From Alistipes sp. (GTDB lineage Bacteria; Bacteroidota; Bacteroidia; Bacteroidales; Rikenellaceae): DNA of 64,000 nucleotides. Position 1 is the first letter of the stretch; every line of letters starts with the position of its first letter. The notes under the pieces were generated by a model, which was given only the letters and a program-made list of their open reading frames with translations, did no database searches and was not told where the DNA came from. Below, piece after piece: positions 8,482 to 16,498 of this stretch. The translations under genes were made by a program, and so were the position numbers. The stretch covers positions 62,001 through 126,000 of the forward strand of contig JAJQCA010000047.1 in the NCBI GenBank assembly GCA_021202985.1, in the 5' to 3' direction.

Positions 8482-9849
8482 GTGGAACAGGTAGTTGCGA
8501 AAATAGCGGGTTTCCTCTGGGACTGGCCGATGGTGGTCCTGCTGCTGGGTACGCACATTTACCTTACCGTCCGGTTGCGGTTTCCGCAACGGTATATCGG
8601 TAAGGCCATCCGGCTGTCTCTCCAGCGCGATAGCGGTTCGCAGGGCGATATCAGCAATTTTTCGGCGCTGGCGACATCGCTGGCCGCGACCATAGGCACC
8701 GGGAATATTGTGGGCGTAGCCACGGCCGTATCGCTGGGCGGCCCGGGTGCGGTTTTCTGGTGCTGGATTACCGGCATATTCGGTATCGCGACCAAATACG
8801 GCGAGGGACTGCTGGCCGTTAAGTACCGGGTAAAGACCGGCAGCGGAGACATGCTGGGCGGACCCATGTATGTGCTGGAGCGCGGATTGAAACTCAAATG
8901 GCTCGCCGTGCTTTTCTGCATTTTCACCGCCCTCGCCGCATTCGGCATAGGCAATACCGTCCAGTCAAACGCAATATCCATGCTTCTAAAAGAGACCTGG
9001 GGCATCTCGACCTGGCTCACCGGGGCGCTGCTTGCGGCGATGGTCGGGGCCGTGATTATATTCGGCCTGCGGGGCATTGCCCGGATATGCACAGTGCTGG
9101 TGCCGTTCATGGCCGTTTTCTACGTAATCGGCTGCCTTATAATACTGGCTATGAACGCCCCGTACCTCGGGGAGACCTTCTCGCTGATAGTTGATTCGGC
9201 TTTCAGCAGCCGTGCCGCCGGGGGCGGATTCGTGGGCAGTACGCTTATGATGGCGGCCCGTTACGGCATAGCCCGGGGTCTATTCTCGAACGAGTCGGGC
9301 ATGGGCTCGGCGCCTATCGTCGCGGCGGCCGCGCAGACGCGCAACCCGGTGCGGCAGGCACTCGTTTCGGCATCGGGCACCTTCTGGGATACGGTGGTTA
9401 TTTGCGCCCTTACGGGGCTTGTGCTGGTTAGCAGCGTAATCGCCAACCCGGCGATAGACCATACGCAGGGCGCGGCGCTTACTAAAGCGGCGTTCGCCCA
9501 GATACCGGTGGCCGGCCCGGTGATCCTCTCGATAGGCATAATAACTTTCGCATTCTCGACCATACTCGGCTGGTCGTACTACGCGGAGAAAGCCATGGAA
9601 TACCTCGGAGGACGGCGCTCCATCCGGGTATACCGGGTGTTCTGGGTAGCGGCGATATTCATAGGCGCCATAGCGAACCTGGGCATGGTATGGAATATCG
9701 CCGACAGCATGAACGCCCTGATGGCCCTGCCGAACCTGATATCGCTGGTCCTTCTCTCGGGGGTGCTGGTCCGCGAAACACGCAAATACCTCTGGAACCG
9801 CAACCTCGATGCGGAGGACACCGACGAGGTGCCGAGGGTGGATAAATAA
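8482..9849 (+). CDS. alanine/sodium symporter (AGCS family)
   Basis: The 455-residue protein has 8-11 hydrophobic helices and the AGCS signature region GTGNIVGVATAVSLGGPGAV near residue 73, followed by GMGSAPIVAAAAQTRNP near residue 273. The family imports alanine or glycine with sodium or protons. The start is a GTG at 8482, 9 bp after ung; no nearby ATG fits the family N-terminus. Substrate choice within the family cannot be read from the sequence. Confidence 0.93.
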   Translation: MEQVVAKIAGFLWDWPMVVLLLGTHIYLTVRLRFPQRYIGKAIRLSLQRDSGSQGDISNFSALATSLAATIGTGNIVGVATAVSLGGPGAVFWCWITGIFGIATKYGEGLLAVKYRVKTGSGDMLGGPMYVLERGLKLKWLAVLFCIFTALAAFGIGNTVQSNAISMLLKETWGISTWLTGALLAAMVGAVIIFGLRGIARICTVLVPFMAVFYVIGCLIILAMNAPYLGETFSLIVDSAFSSRAAGGGFVGSTLMMAARYGIARGLFSNESGMGSAPIVAAAAQTRNPVRQALVSASGTFWDTVVICALTGLVLVSSVIANPAIDHTQGAALTKAAFAQIPVAGPVILSIGIITFAFSTILGWSYYAEKAMEYLGGRRSIRVYRVFWVAAIFIGAIANLGMVWNIADSMNALMALPNLISLVLLSGVLVRETRKYLWNRNLDAEDTDEVPRVDK

Positions 9850-9941
9850 CACCCGCCGGTTATACCGTTTCCCCCGGCACTAAAAACCCGGCTGCGGCAG
9901 GCTTTGCTTTCCCGAAAATAATTTTTATCTTACATCCGTCT

Positions 9942-10076
9942 TCTATTCACCGCTTTATCCCACGGTCTGTGTGTGGGGAAACGGGGGTTTATCTGAAACC
10001 TCCGGGGAGTTGGCAACCGTTAGCGCCAGTGAATAGACCCGTTATGCCAACATAATGCGCCCGTAATAGGGCGGAA
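9942..10076 (+). promoter_or_regulatory. candidate structured RNA leader
   Basis: This gene-free stretch before the lipoprotein at 10104 can form a multi-branched fold. A closing helix pairs 9942-9950 (TCTATTCAC) with 10029-10037 (GTGAATAGA), extended by CGCT 9951-9954 with AGCG 10022-10025. Inside are CCCAC 9959-9963 with GTGGG 9973-9977, AACGG 9980-9984 with CCGTT 10017-10021, and GGGTTT near 9985-9990 with AAACCT 9996-10001. A separate CGCCC/GGGCG hairpin follows at about 10058-10072, near the ATG, like an expression platform. Some segments resemble cobalamin riboswitch pieces (GGGGAAA, GCAACCGT, GCCAGT) but the element is too short and lacks the full consensus. The class is unknown. Confidence 0.45.
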
Positions 10077-10103
10077 CTATATATAACCCAAAACGCACTG
10101 CTT

Positions 10104-11651
10104 ATGAAAAAACTATCCGTACGGGCAGGGCTTTTACTGACCCTCGCCTTTCTTTTAACCTTTCACGGCTGCGTGAAAGAACCCGGCGATGCCGGGCCGG
10201 GCGACATGCCGGGATTCAGCGTCGCCGACGCACGGGCCTTCTATGAAACGGCTTCCGCGGAAAATGCATTCACCCGTTCGGGTGAAGAGAACCCCTACCG
10301 CATCTTCGGTTTCCATACCGGGGATTACGAACCTGTCTGGCAATATGCCGAGCACTCGATGAACCAATGGATAGAAAGCGTGGACGTACCTGTCTTCGGG
10401 GAGTTTTACTACACCGGATGGTTCGCCTCCGACTGGACCACGGCCACCGACACCACCGGGTGCTATTTCGCACCGGTACTTCAAAAACTCGTGGTCGTGC
10501 GGCACCGCGACGAGGAGGAAGCGACCGGCTATTACATTATGAGTATAATTCCTTCGGAAGACTATATCCACCAATACGGCGACCCGGACCACGATTCCTT
10601 CCGTAACGGCGCGGTTCCCGATACGTTTAGCGGACTGGTGATTTACACCATTCCCGAGACGGCATTTATTGTCAGGGCCGACCGTTACCATGATGGGATA
10701 AAGCTTGTGTGGGCTTCCATTTTCGACGATAGCCAGGAACTGGCGGAAAATATGAGGGATATCAGATATCTTATAGGATATATGAAAATGGTCCGCTACC
10801 ACACTGTAACTACCCGCATAACTGCAAAAGACGAAGAACAATGCCTGTGGGGAGGAGAGATCGAAGGGGTAACGTGCAGCGGCAGCGCACCCAGACCCCC
10901 TGTGGTAGTCGAACCCAATATTAAACCACCCATTACTGGCGTGCCTGACCCTTCTCCGCCCTCGGGTGGCTCTATCGGAGGCGGTAGCGGCAACGGAGGA
11001 AGCGGCGGAGTGGACCGCGGAAACGATAACGGAATTCGAAGCCTATACGACGGAATTTTCGACGTTAGCGGCCTTACAGACGAACAGAAAGGAGAACTGA
11101 ACGAACTAATGTCTAAATTAATGTCCGATTGCGTAGGAGCTACTCTTCAGAATGCTTTATCGAGTTTACTTGGTAATTCTTTATTAAATATAAAATTCGA
11201 CCCGAATGCAATAGCAAGCACTTTCAACAACGGCACGATTGTATTAAATAAAATGAACGGATATGATTTAATACATGAGATGTTCCATTCTTATCAAGCG
11301 TATCAAGAGTCAGTCACTACATGGAATTCGGCAAGTGCCAATTTAGAGGTGGAATGTTTGATAATGTCATATAAATATCTCCAACGGCATGGAACACAAA
11401 ACCAGCTTGAAGATTTTGAAAGAAACGCAATTGGTAGATATATTGTTGTCCTATCCGACTATATCGGAAGCCGAGGCCAACTTATACAAAATGCAACACC
11501 GACTGCTTACAATAACAATTTCTTAAAGGTAGCAAAATATATTGCAGACATTGATAAAAACCTGCCACAACCATTAGGGTATAATGCGGATATGACCCGT
11601 AATTTCGAAAAAAACATTGGCTCACTTACCGCATTATCCGAAGATTGTTAA
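10104..11651 (+). CDS. lipoprotein with linker and C-terminal HEMFH metallopeptidase-like domain
   Basis: The 515-residue protein has a signal peptide ending in a lipobox (LLTFHGC, Cys near 27), a soluble N-terminal domain (about 35-270), a Pro/Gly/Ser linker (about 275-312) and a C-terminal domain (about 315-515). The C-terminal domain contains HEMFH at 391-395, an HExxH zinc motif, with Glu415 and Glu417 as possible third ligands, and ends in EDC. A related domain is encoded alone at 12799-13485. The DNA becomes clearly AT-richer after about 11090, just where the C-terminal domain begins, suggesting the domain has a different origin from the N-terminal part. Four small exported proteins follow. 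Protease activity is inferred from the motif; a surface or contact-dependent effector role is speculation from the layout. Confidence 0.75.
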   Translation: MKKLSVRAGLLLTLAFLLTFHGCVKEPGDAGPGDMPGFSVADARAFYETASAENAFTRSGEENPYRIFGFHTGDYEPVWQYAEHSMNQWIESVDVPVFGEFYYTGWFASDWTTATDTTGCYFAPVLQKLVVVRHRDEEEATGYYIMSIIPSEDYIHQYGDPDHDSFRNGAVPDTFSGLVIYTIPETAFIVRADRYHDGIKLVWASIFDDSQELAENMRDIRYLIGYMKMVRYHTVTTRITAKDEEQCLWGGEIEGVTCSGSAPRPPVVVEPNIKPPITGVPDPSPPSGGSIGGGSGNGGSGGVDRGNDNGIRSLYDGIFDVSGLTDEQKGELNELMSKLMSDCVGATLQNALSSLLGNSLLNIKFDPNAIASTFNNGTIVLNKMNGYDLIHEMFHSYQAYQESVTTWNSASANLEVECLIMSYKYLQRHGTQNQLEDFERNAIGRYIVVLSDYIGSRGQLIQNATPTAYNNNFLKVAKYIADIDKNLPQPLGYNADMTRNFEKNIGSLTALSEDC

Positions 11652-11662
11652 AAACTAATGCT

Positions 11663-12184
11663 ATGAAAAAAGTAATAATGCTGACAATTATATTGTTAAT
11701 TTCACACAGCAATCAGGCCCAGTATTTATTAGACTACACGTCGATGAAAATATTAAATGTAAATGGCCATGAATACAAATGCGTCAATTTTGATTCACAA
11801 ATATTGGTGCATCGTAGTTCAACTTGGTGTTCAGTAACTTTTCAGACTTATAAAGATGGTACACCAATGGGTTATAACATATTCGGGAATCCCCCTTTTG
11901 TTATACCGCCTACGAACTTAGAAGAAATCACCAATCAGATGTATGAGGAAATATTTAATAAACATCAAATCGTACCCACCGAACAGGGAAAGTTAAGAGT
12001 TTATTTGTATATAAACGACTCGGGGTATATTATTGGATGTGAGTTTTGGTATTACGAAGGATTGTATTCCGAAATAAATATGGGAACTTTCAGCGATTTC
12101 GAAGATAAACTTAAGACGATACGATTTACCGTTACAGACGAAGGGAAGAAACTTAATTACAATATTTGGTCATTACATTTTTGA
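11663..12184 (+). CDS. small exported protein A1 (paralogue family of four)
   Basis: A 173-residue protein with signal peptide MKKVIMLTIILLISHSNQAQ. The mature part has the family pattern YLLDYTSMKILNVNGHEYKC at the start, YKDG in the middle, and a YINDSG segment and GKKLNYNIWSLHF at the end. It closely resembles the interrupted A2 and more distantly B1 and B2. The family may correspond to DUF5043-type proteins of Bacteroidales, which is unconfirmed. It starts 11 bp after the metallopeptidase lipoprotein, so the two are probably co-expressed. An upstream in-frame TTG at 11645 is less likely than this ATG. Confidence 0.8.
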   Translation: MKKVIMLTIILLISHSNQAQYLLDYTSMKILNVNGHEYKCVNFDSQILVHRSSTWCSVTFQTYKDGTPMGYNIFGNPPFVIPPTNLEEITNQMYEEIFNKHQIVPTEQGKLRVYLYINDSGYIIGCEFWYYEGLYSEINMGTFSDFEDKLKTIRFTVTDEGKKLNYNIWSLHF

Positions 12185-12199
12185 TTCACTATAATCTGC

Positions 12200-12215
12200 G
12201 GGCCATGTTTGGCCC
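12200..12215 (+). repeat. palindrome after A1
   Basis: GGGCCA/TGGCCC with loop TGTT lies between A1 and A2. A diverged version (GCGG...CCGC, about 12769-12787) sits at the same place after A2, so the hairpin appears to be part of the duplicated unit. Confidence 0.55.
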
Positions 12216-12228
12216 ACCTATAACTAAC

Positions 12229-12756
12229 ATGAGTAAATTCTTGATATTAATATTCATATTGTTGACTTCTCACAATATCCAGACCGAGTATTTATTTGAC
12301 TATACGTCAATGAAAATATTAAATGTAAATGGGCATGAATATAAATGGGTTGATTTTGATGGGTCAATATGGCTTCACAGGAGTTCTACGTGGTGCGCTG
12401 AAACCATGAAAAAATATAAAGACGGCACTTTTATAGATTTTAGAATTTTTGATACTCATGAGTTCTTAATAGCCCCTATTGACTTGGTAGAAATTACAAC
12501 AAGAATGTATAATGAATCTTTCACTGCCGCACATTAGCGGATGGTCGAAGAGGATGACTTATGGGTAATGATTTTCATCGATCAATCCGGTTCAGTAATA
12601 GGGTGCCTGTTCCGCTTTTTCGATTCTTTAAAAATATATTCAGAGATACCCTTGGAAACGTTTAGTAAATTTGAGGATAAACTCAAAACTTTACGGTTTA
12701 CCGTTACGGAAGAAGGGGAAAAATTAAATTACAATTCCCGATCGTTGCATTTTTAA
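12229..12756 (+). pseudogene. small exported protein A2, interrupted by in-frame TAG
   Basis: ATG 12229 opens a paralogue of A1 with signal peptide MSKFLILIFILLTSHNIQTE and the same segment YTSMKILNVNGHEYK. A TAG at 12535-12537 stops it after 102 residues, yet the same frame continues without a gap to 12756 and the rest (FIDQSGSVIG, KLKTLRFTVTEEGEKLNYN) aligns with A1 at equal length. The single stop replaces one codon, so this is a point nonsense change rather than a deletion. It is either a young pseudogene or a two-piece gene. Confidence 0.8.
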
Positions 12757-12798
12757 TTCACTTAATAGGCGGCCCATATTTGACCCGCTTTACCTAAC

Positions 12799-13485
12799 AT
12801 AAAAAAATTAATCATATATATTTCTCTTTACCTTTTTACCGGAACGGCTCAACCACAAGAATTAATCCGGTGGGAACCTACTTATGTGGAGACATTCTTT
12901 GTAAATGACCATGAAGTAATACATGGTGTGCAGAACTTACTAACAAATAAAACAGATGGTTCCGATTGTGCGGGAATGAACCTTGTAAACGCGTTGGGTA
13001 ATATGCTTTATATAAAATTCGACGCATCGAGGAACGACGCCATTTTCGTTCCGAGCAGCGGGACCTCGAGCATAACCCTGAACCGGTGGGACCACAGCAC
13101 GCTTTTCCACGAGATGTTCCATGCCTATCAATTTTCGCGGTCCGACCCTTCTGACTGGGGAAGCCGCCTGTTGAACAACGAGGTGGAAGCCCATGCGGCG
13201 GAGTATTTGTATTTGAGAAGGAAGGGGTTGTTAGAAAGTGGTTCAATATATAATACCATTTATAGAAATTCCATTGGCGGGCAAGCAGCGTCAGAATTAA
13301 TCAACATGCTGGATAATAGCGGCAATATACTTCCCTATTATTCCGATACAAGTATTCAACAAGGTTACAATAATTCCGCCAATCTTTTGAGCGAACAGGG
13401 AGGTTATGGCAACTATTCCTTTGACAGTACTCTATCTGGGCTCGATGCTTTAGGTTTATTACAAAGTATTTTAAACGATTGCTGA
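12799..13485 (+). pseudogene. orphan HEMFH metallopeptidase-like domain with ATA in place of start codon
   Basis: The frame has no ATG at its natural start. Codons from 12799 read ATA-KKLIIYISLYLFTGTAQPQ, a signal peptide, and the flanking CTAACATA aligns with CTAACATG at the A2 start, so the ATG appears to have become ATA. The first internal option is GTG 12886, which would lose the signal peptide. The first 40 or so residues resemble the small A family (FFVNDHEV against LNVNGHEY), and then the sequence switches to the metallopeptidase domain: SDCAG, IKFD, HEMFHAYQ (residues 104-108 counted from ATA) and a terminal NDC. It looks like a chimera of a small-protein N-terminus and a peptidase C-terminus. 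It may be a silent cassette. Confidence 0.65.
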
Positions 13486-13486
13486 T

Positions 13487-14029
13487 ATGAAAAAAATAAT
13501 TTCTATAACAATTTTATCACTAACTACATTAACTGCATGGTCCCAAACATTTTACTACGACCAGACAAAACAAATAACCGGAAACGGTTTCGGCTACCAA
13601 TGCGATAACGTTTCAGGGAAGGTAACACTCTACAATGCAGACAACCGTTTTATCTATCAAACTTGGTCTTATAAGGATGGCTCCCAACCTGAAATTGAAA
13701 TTTTAAGAGGTATCGAAAAAACTATCACTTTTGATGATAAAACCTACGAAGGCTTTTTCACTATCATCCGAAATGGTTTTACTACAACTCAAAAAGCGGC
13801 CATAGGTGAATATAGCCTTTATGTCATGGCATATATTGATCCTTCAACAGGGAAGATTGCCGATGTGGAATTCTCTTTCGGTGAGCGTACGCCCTTGGCA
13901 GAAATACCGGTGGAAGTGTACTTCAATATTGAACAACAATTGAAAGCCCAACAGGTATATAAAATTACCGAAATAGGTAAGCAACTGAATTATTGTTTCG
14001 ATGTCGCAGCCATAAAAATTAATCCGTAA
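13487..14029 (+). CDS. small exported protein B1
   Basis: A 180-residue protein with signal peptide MKKIISITILSLTTLTAWSQ, starting one base after the orphan peptidase stop. The mature part begins TFYYDQTKQITGNGFGYQC and has WSYKDG and a YIDPSTGKIADVEF segment. It is highly similar to B2 and distantly related to A1. The position directly behind a peptidase domain repeats the peptidase-A1 arrangement. The role is unknown; a cognate inhibitor or immunity partner is speculative. Confidence 0.8.
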   Translation: MKKIISITILSLTTLTAWSQTFYYDQTKQITGNGFGYQCDNVSGKVTLYNADNRFIYQTWSYKDGSQPEIEILRGIEKTITFDDKTYEGFFTIIRNGFTTTQKAAIGEYSLYVMAYIDPSTGKIADVEFSFGERTPLAEIPVEVYFNIEQQLKAQQVYKITEIGKQLNYCFDVAAIKINP

Positions 14030-14048
14030 TTAGAAAATACGAAAAGAT

Positions 14049-14074
14049 AGCGGACCTAAAGGTCCGCTGTCTTT
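14049..14074 (+). terminator. hairpin after B1
   Basis: Stem AGCGGACC/GGTCCGCT with loop TAAA (14049-14068) followed by GTCTTT. A near-identical hairpin follows B2, so gene and hairpin were duplicated together. Confidence 0.6.
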
Positions 14075-14086
14075 CATATTCCTGAT

Positions 14087-14635
14087 ATGAAAAAAATAAT
14101 TTCAATAGCCATTTTATTTATGGCAACATTGACTGGTTGGTCAAAAACATTTTACTACGACCAGACTAAGCAAATAACCGGGAACGGATTCGTTTATCAA
14201 TGCGATAACGTTTCAGGGAAGGTAACACTATACAATGCTGATAACCGGTTTGTCTGCCAACCATGGTCCTATAATGACGGTTCCAAACTCGAAGACGATA
14301 TTCTAAGAGGTTGGACAAGGACTATAGAATTCGACCAGGAAAACCATACAAGGTTTTTTACCATAATCGAAAATGGGTTCAATGATGCTCAAAAAGCGGC
14401 CATAGGCGAATATAGCCTCTATGTCATGGCTTACATCGACCCGGCGACCGGGAAAATTGCCGATGTGGAATTTGCTTTCGGGGAACGTACTCCTTTGGCA
14501 GAGATACCGATTGAGGTATACTATAATATTGAGCAGCAGTTAAAAACCCAACAGCAATATAAAATGACCGAGGTAGGAAAAAAACTTAATTATGGAATAT
14601 ACGTTGGAGCAATACAGATAAATCCGTCTTATTGA
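14087..14635 (+). CDS. small exported protein B2
   Basis: A 182-residue tandem paralogue of B1, with signal peptide MKKIISIAILFMATLTGWSK. The DNA is also very similar, including CTGATATG and the poly-A run at the start, so the duplication is fairly recent. The differences cluster in the central region (about residues 60-90, between YNDG and FFTIIENGF), as expected if that part is under diversifying pressure. Function unknown. Confidence 0.8.
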   Translation: MKKIISIAILFMATLTGWSKTFYYDQTKQITGNGFVYQCDNVSGKVTLYNADNRFVCQPWSYNDGSKLEDDILRGWTRTIEFDQENHTRFFTIIENGFNDAQKAAIGEYSLYVMAYIDPATGKIADVEFAFGERTPLAEIPIEVYYNIEQQLKTQQQYKMTEVGKKLNYGIYVGAIQINPSY

Positions 14636-14650
14636 TAAATCTATATATAC

Positions 14651-14676
14651 AGCGGACCAAAAGGTCCGCTATCTTT
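14651..14676 (+). terminator. hairpin after B2
   Basis: Stem AGCGGACC/GGTCCGCT with loop AAAA (14651-14670) followed by ATCTTTA. It ends the accessory block, just before the convergent lipoprotein gene. Confidence 0.65.
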
Positions 14677-14703
14677 ATAACTGCATATTTATAGCCTCAC
14701 CGC

Positions 14704-15333
14704 TTACAGCAGCCCGTTGCTTTGGAGTGCGCTGATTATTTCGGCTGAGAAGCTCTGCGCCAGGTCCTTGCTGTTGGACGGGTCATAACTGCGCGTCTGG
14801 GCGGAATATATCAGCTTGTCGTCCGGCAGGGAGTAAAGGTCGGCGTCGAGAACGTAAGTGGTGGAGGTGGTATAGTATCCCGGCGAGTAGATATTGTCAT
14901 ACATATAGCGATAGCGCCCGTAGTAGCCGTAATAGACGGGACCGTAGGGACTGTAATATGCCGAACCCGGAACGTAGTTAAGGTCCTTGTCCTTTGCCGT
15001 TAGGCAGATAATCATAATCGACGTAAACCCTTCGCCGGTGAGTTTGGCGTTCACCTGATCCTGGTCCATCGAACCAAAGCCGCGCGGGCCGAACTCCGAA
15101 GTTCCGGTTACGGCCGTTACACCGCGAGCGGTGAGTCCGCTCACCATGGTCTGCTCGATGTAATCCTTTGCTTCGCGGTCGCTCATCATCGCGAGTACCA
15201 GCACTTTATCGAGCGTCGAAACCGACGCGCCGGACGATTTCCACGAGGAGACCACTTTGGTGGACGTCCCGCAGGAGGTGAGCATCAATATCCCCGCACA
15301 CAGCAGGGCTGCCAATGATAATATCCTTTTCAT
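14704..15333 (-). CDS. lipoprotein of DUF4136-like type
   Basis: A 209-residue protein with lipobox LMLTSC after a signal peptide. The mature part (STKVVSSWKSSGASVSTLDK, then a Tyr/Gly-rich stretch and LYSLPDDKLIYSAQTRSYDP) resembles the DUF4136 lipoproteins common in Bacteroidota. An in-frame ATG 90 bp upstream would put a non-signal segment in front, so ATG 15331-15333 is the better start. It is convergent with the accessory block. Function unknown. Confidence 0.8.
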   Translation of the reverse strand: MKRILSLAALLCAGILMLTSCGTSTKVVSSWKSSGASVSTLDKVLVLAMMSDREAKDYIEQTMVSGLTARGVTAVTGTSEFGPRGFGSMDQDQVNAKLTGEGFTSIMIICLTAKDKDLNYVPGSAYYSPYGPVYYGYYGRYRYMYDNIYSPGYYTTSTTYVLDADLYSLPDDKLIYSAQTRSYDPSNSKDLAQSFSAEIISALQSNGLL

Positions 15334-15505
15334 ACTGTCTGCTTTTATTATTACCATAATGTTCCAATTATAGTGCCACCGGATAGGATTACAAGTTCCG
15401 CCGGCCGTATTTACCATCCCCATGACTTAAAACAGCAGCCGGTCCTCACGTTGAATGGCATCCCGTTTGCCGCTATCGGGCATATAAACCATTAAATAGA
15501 ATATT

Positions 15506-15682
15506 ATGGAAAGGCTGGAAGAACTCGAATCGTTGATAGGACAACTCGAAAACACATACGAAAAAGCCCTCGCCGGAGGCTCGGAAAGGGAGATAAACCA
15601 TATAAAAAAGGAGCTGAAAAAACTGCGCCACGATTACGACGAAGCGGAGAAGGAGCAGTACAGTTGTTCGTGCAAAGTATGA
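15506..15682 (+). CDS. small charged coiled-coil protein, 58 aa
   Basis: ATG 15506 opens a 58-residue frame: MERLEELESLIGQLENTYEK, then Lys/Glu-rich helix and the ending YSCSCKV. The heptad-like spacing of Leu and Ile suggests a coiled coil, and the Cys-X-Cys tail could bind metal. It is too short for strong statistics, but the amphipathic pattern is coherent from start to stop. A lipoprotein gene begins 68 bp downstream. Confidence 0.6.
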   Translation: MERLEELESLIGQLENTYEKALAGGSEREINHIKKELKKLRHDYDEAEKEQYSCSCKV

Positions 15683-15750
15683 TTAAGCCTGAAGGGCGGC
15701 CGGTGCCCCGTTGCAATACCGGGCGGAAAAGGTTATATTGCGGAAAAACG

Positions 15751-16173
15751 ATGCGGATAAAAAACCTGTTTGTAGTGGCGGTCGCCCTTGTGTGCGGAGC
15801 CTCGTGCGGCGTTAAGAACCGCCTTTACAACAATCCTCCGGGCATCGAAATGAGCGTGTACCCGTCCGTTTACGACAGTCCGCCCCGAAGGGTGGAACTC
15901 TCGATAACCAACCATACGCAGGAATCGGCCCATTACGGGGCGAGCTATATGGTACAGAAACTGGTGGACGGGGAGTGGATCCGTTTCGAACTGCCCGAAT
16001 TCGCCGTTATCGCCATAATGTACCTGCTGGAGCCGGGCGGCACGCAGGTCTACCAGATAGACCTCTATTCGGACGATGTAGAATATACACCGGGCCGTTA
16101 CCGTATCGTAAAACCCATCCATCTCGAAATATCGGGGGAAGGCACCTATACCGGGGAGTTCGAAATAAAATAA
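15751..16173 (+). CDS. lipoprotein with bacterial Ig-like domain
   Basis: A 140-residue protein starting at MRIKNLF, with lipobox GASC. The mature domain has the pattern SITNHTQESAHYGASYMVQK, W, LEPGG and YTPGRYRIVK, typical of small bacterial Ig-like domains found in Gram-positive and Bacteroidota lipoproteins. A longer frame beginning at 15664 overlaps the previous gene and lacks a signal peptide at its start. A strong terminator follows at 16194. Confidence 0.75.
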   Translation: MRIKNLFVVAVALVCGASCGVKNRLYNNPPGIEMSVYPSVYDSPPRRVELSITNHTQESAHYGASYMVQKLVDGEWIRFELPEFAVIAIMYLLEPGGTQVYQIDLYSDDVEYTPGRYRIVKPIHLEISGEGTYTGEFEIK

Positions 16174-16193
16174 GAGGATTCAACGCATAAAAA

Positions 16194-16222
16194 CAGGAGA
16201 GGGCTTCCCTCTCCTGTTTTTT
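16194..16222 (+). terminator. Rho-independent terminator
   Basis: Stem CAGGAGAGGG/CCCTCTCCTG with a CTT loop and six T residues, 20 bp after the Ig-like lipoprotein stop. Confidence 0.9.
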
Positions 16223-16297
16223 GTTTTCCTATTATTACCGAAATGCTGAATAAGGTCTTCGGGATAGGACGGGTCGGCTTACCGTTACCCGGCCCGG

Positions 16298-16498
16298 TCA
16301 GCCGATATCGAAATCGTCCTCATGGTCACCGAACATCCCGTTGGGGATACCCGGAGTCTCGTCCACAAATATGTCCGAGGGCGGGTCGTCGTGGTAGTTC
16401 ACCATGTTCTCCGACAGTTCCTCACGGATATGCTCGGCTTCGTCCAGGGCGGTGTGCCGCCAGATATCGTCCGTTTTTTCGTCTTCCTTCCCTTTCAT
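16298..16498 (-). CDS. small acidic protein, 66 aa
   Basis: The start overlaps the stop of the upstream 74-aa gene by 4 bp (ATGA). The protein is very acidic, with DDPPSDIFVDETPG and a terminal EDDFDIG, and has no membrane segment. I do not recognise it. The coupled start supports that both small frames are real. Confidence 0.55.
   Translation of the reverse strand: MKGKEDEKTDDIWRHTALDEAEHIREELSENMVNYHDDPPSDIFVDETPGIPNGMFGDHEDDFDIG

Larger units (their letters stand above)
11090..14690. other. AT-rich accessory block of paralogous small genes
   Basis: Base composition is visibly lower in GC than in the flanking genes, except for a GC-rich patch at about 13010-13200 within the orphan metallopeptidase domain. 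The block holds two related metallopeptidase domains and four related small exported proteins in the order peptidase, A1, A2 (broken), peptidase (orphan), B1, B2. Hairpins follow the small genes. This mosaic composition and repeated order point to horizontal exchange and tandem duplication. Confidence 0.65.

Noticed and set aside
9942..10076. cobalamin riboswitch
   Set aside because: GGGGAAA, GCAACCGT and GCCAGT look similar, but the standard GGTG..AATCC stem and the full 3' part are missing and the element is only about 100 nt. It is kept as an unclassified leader.
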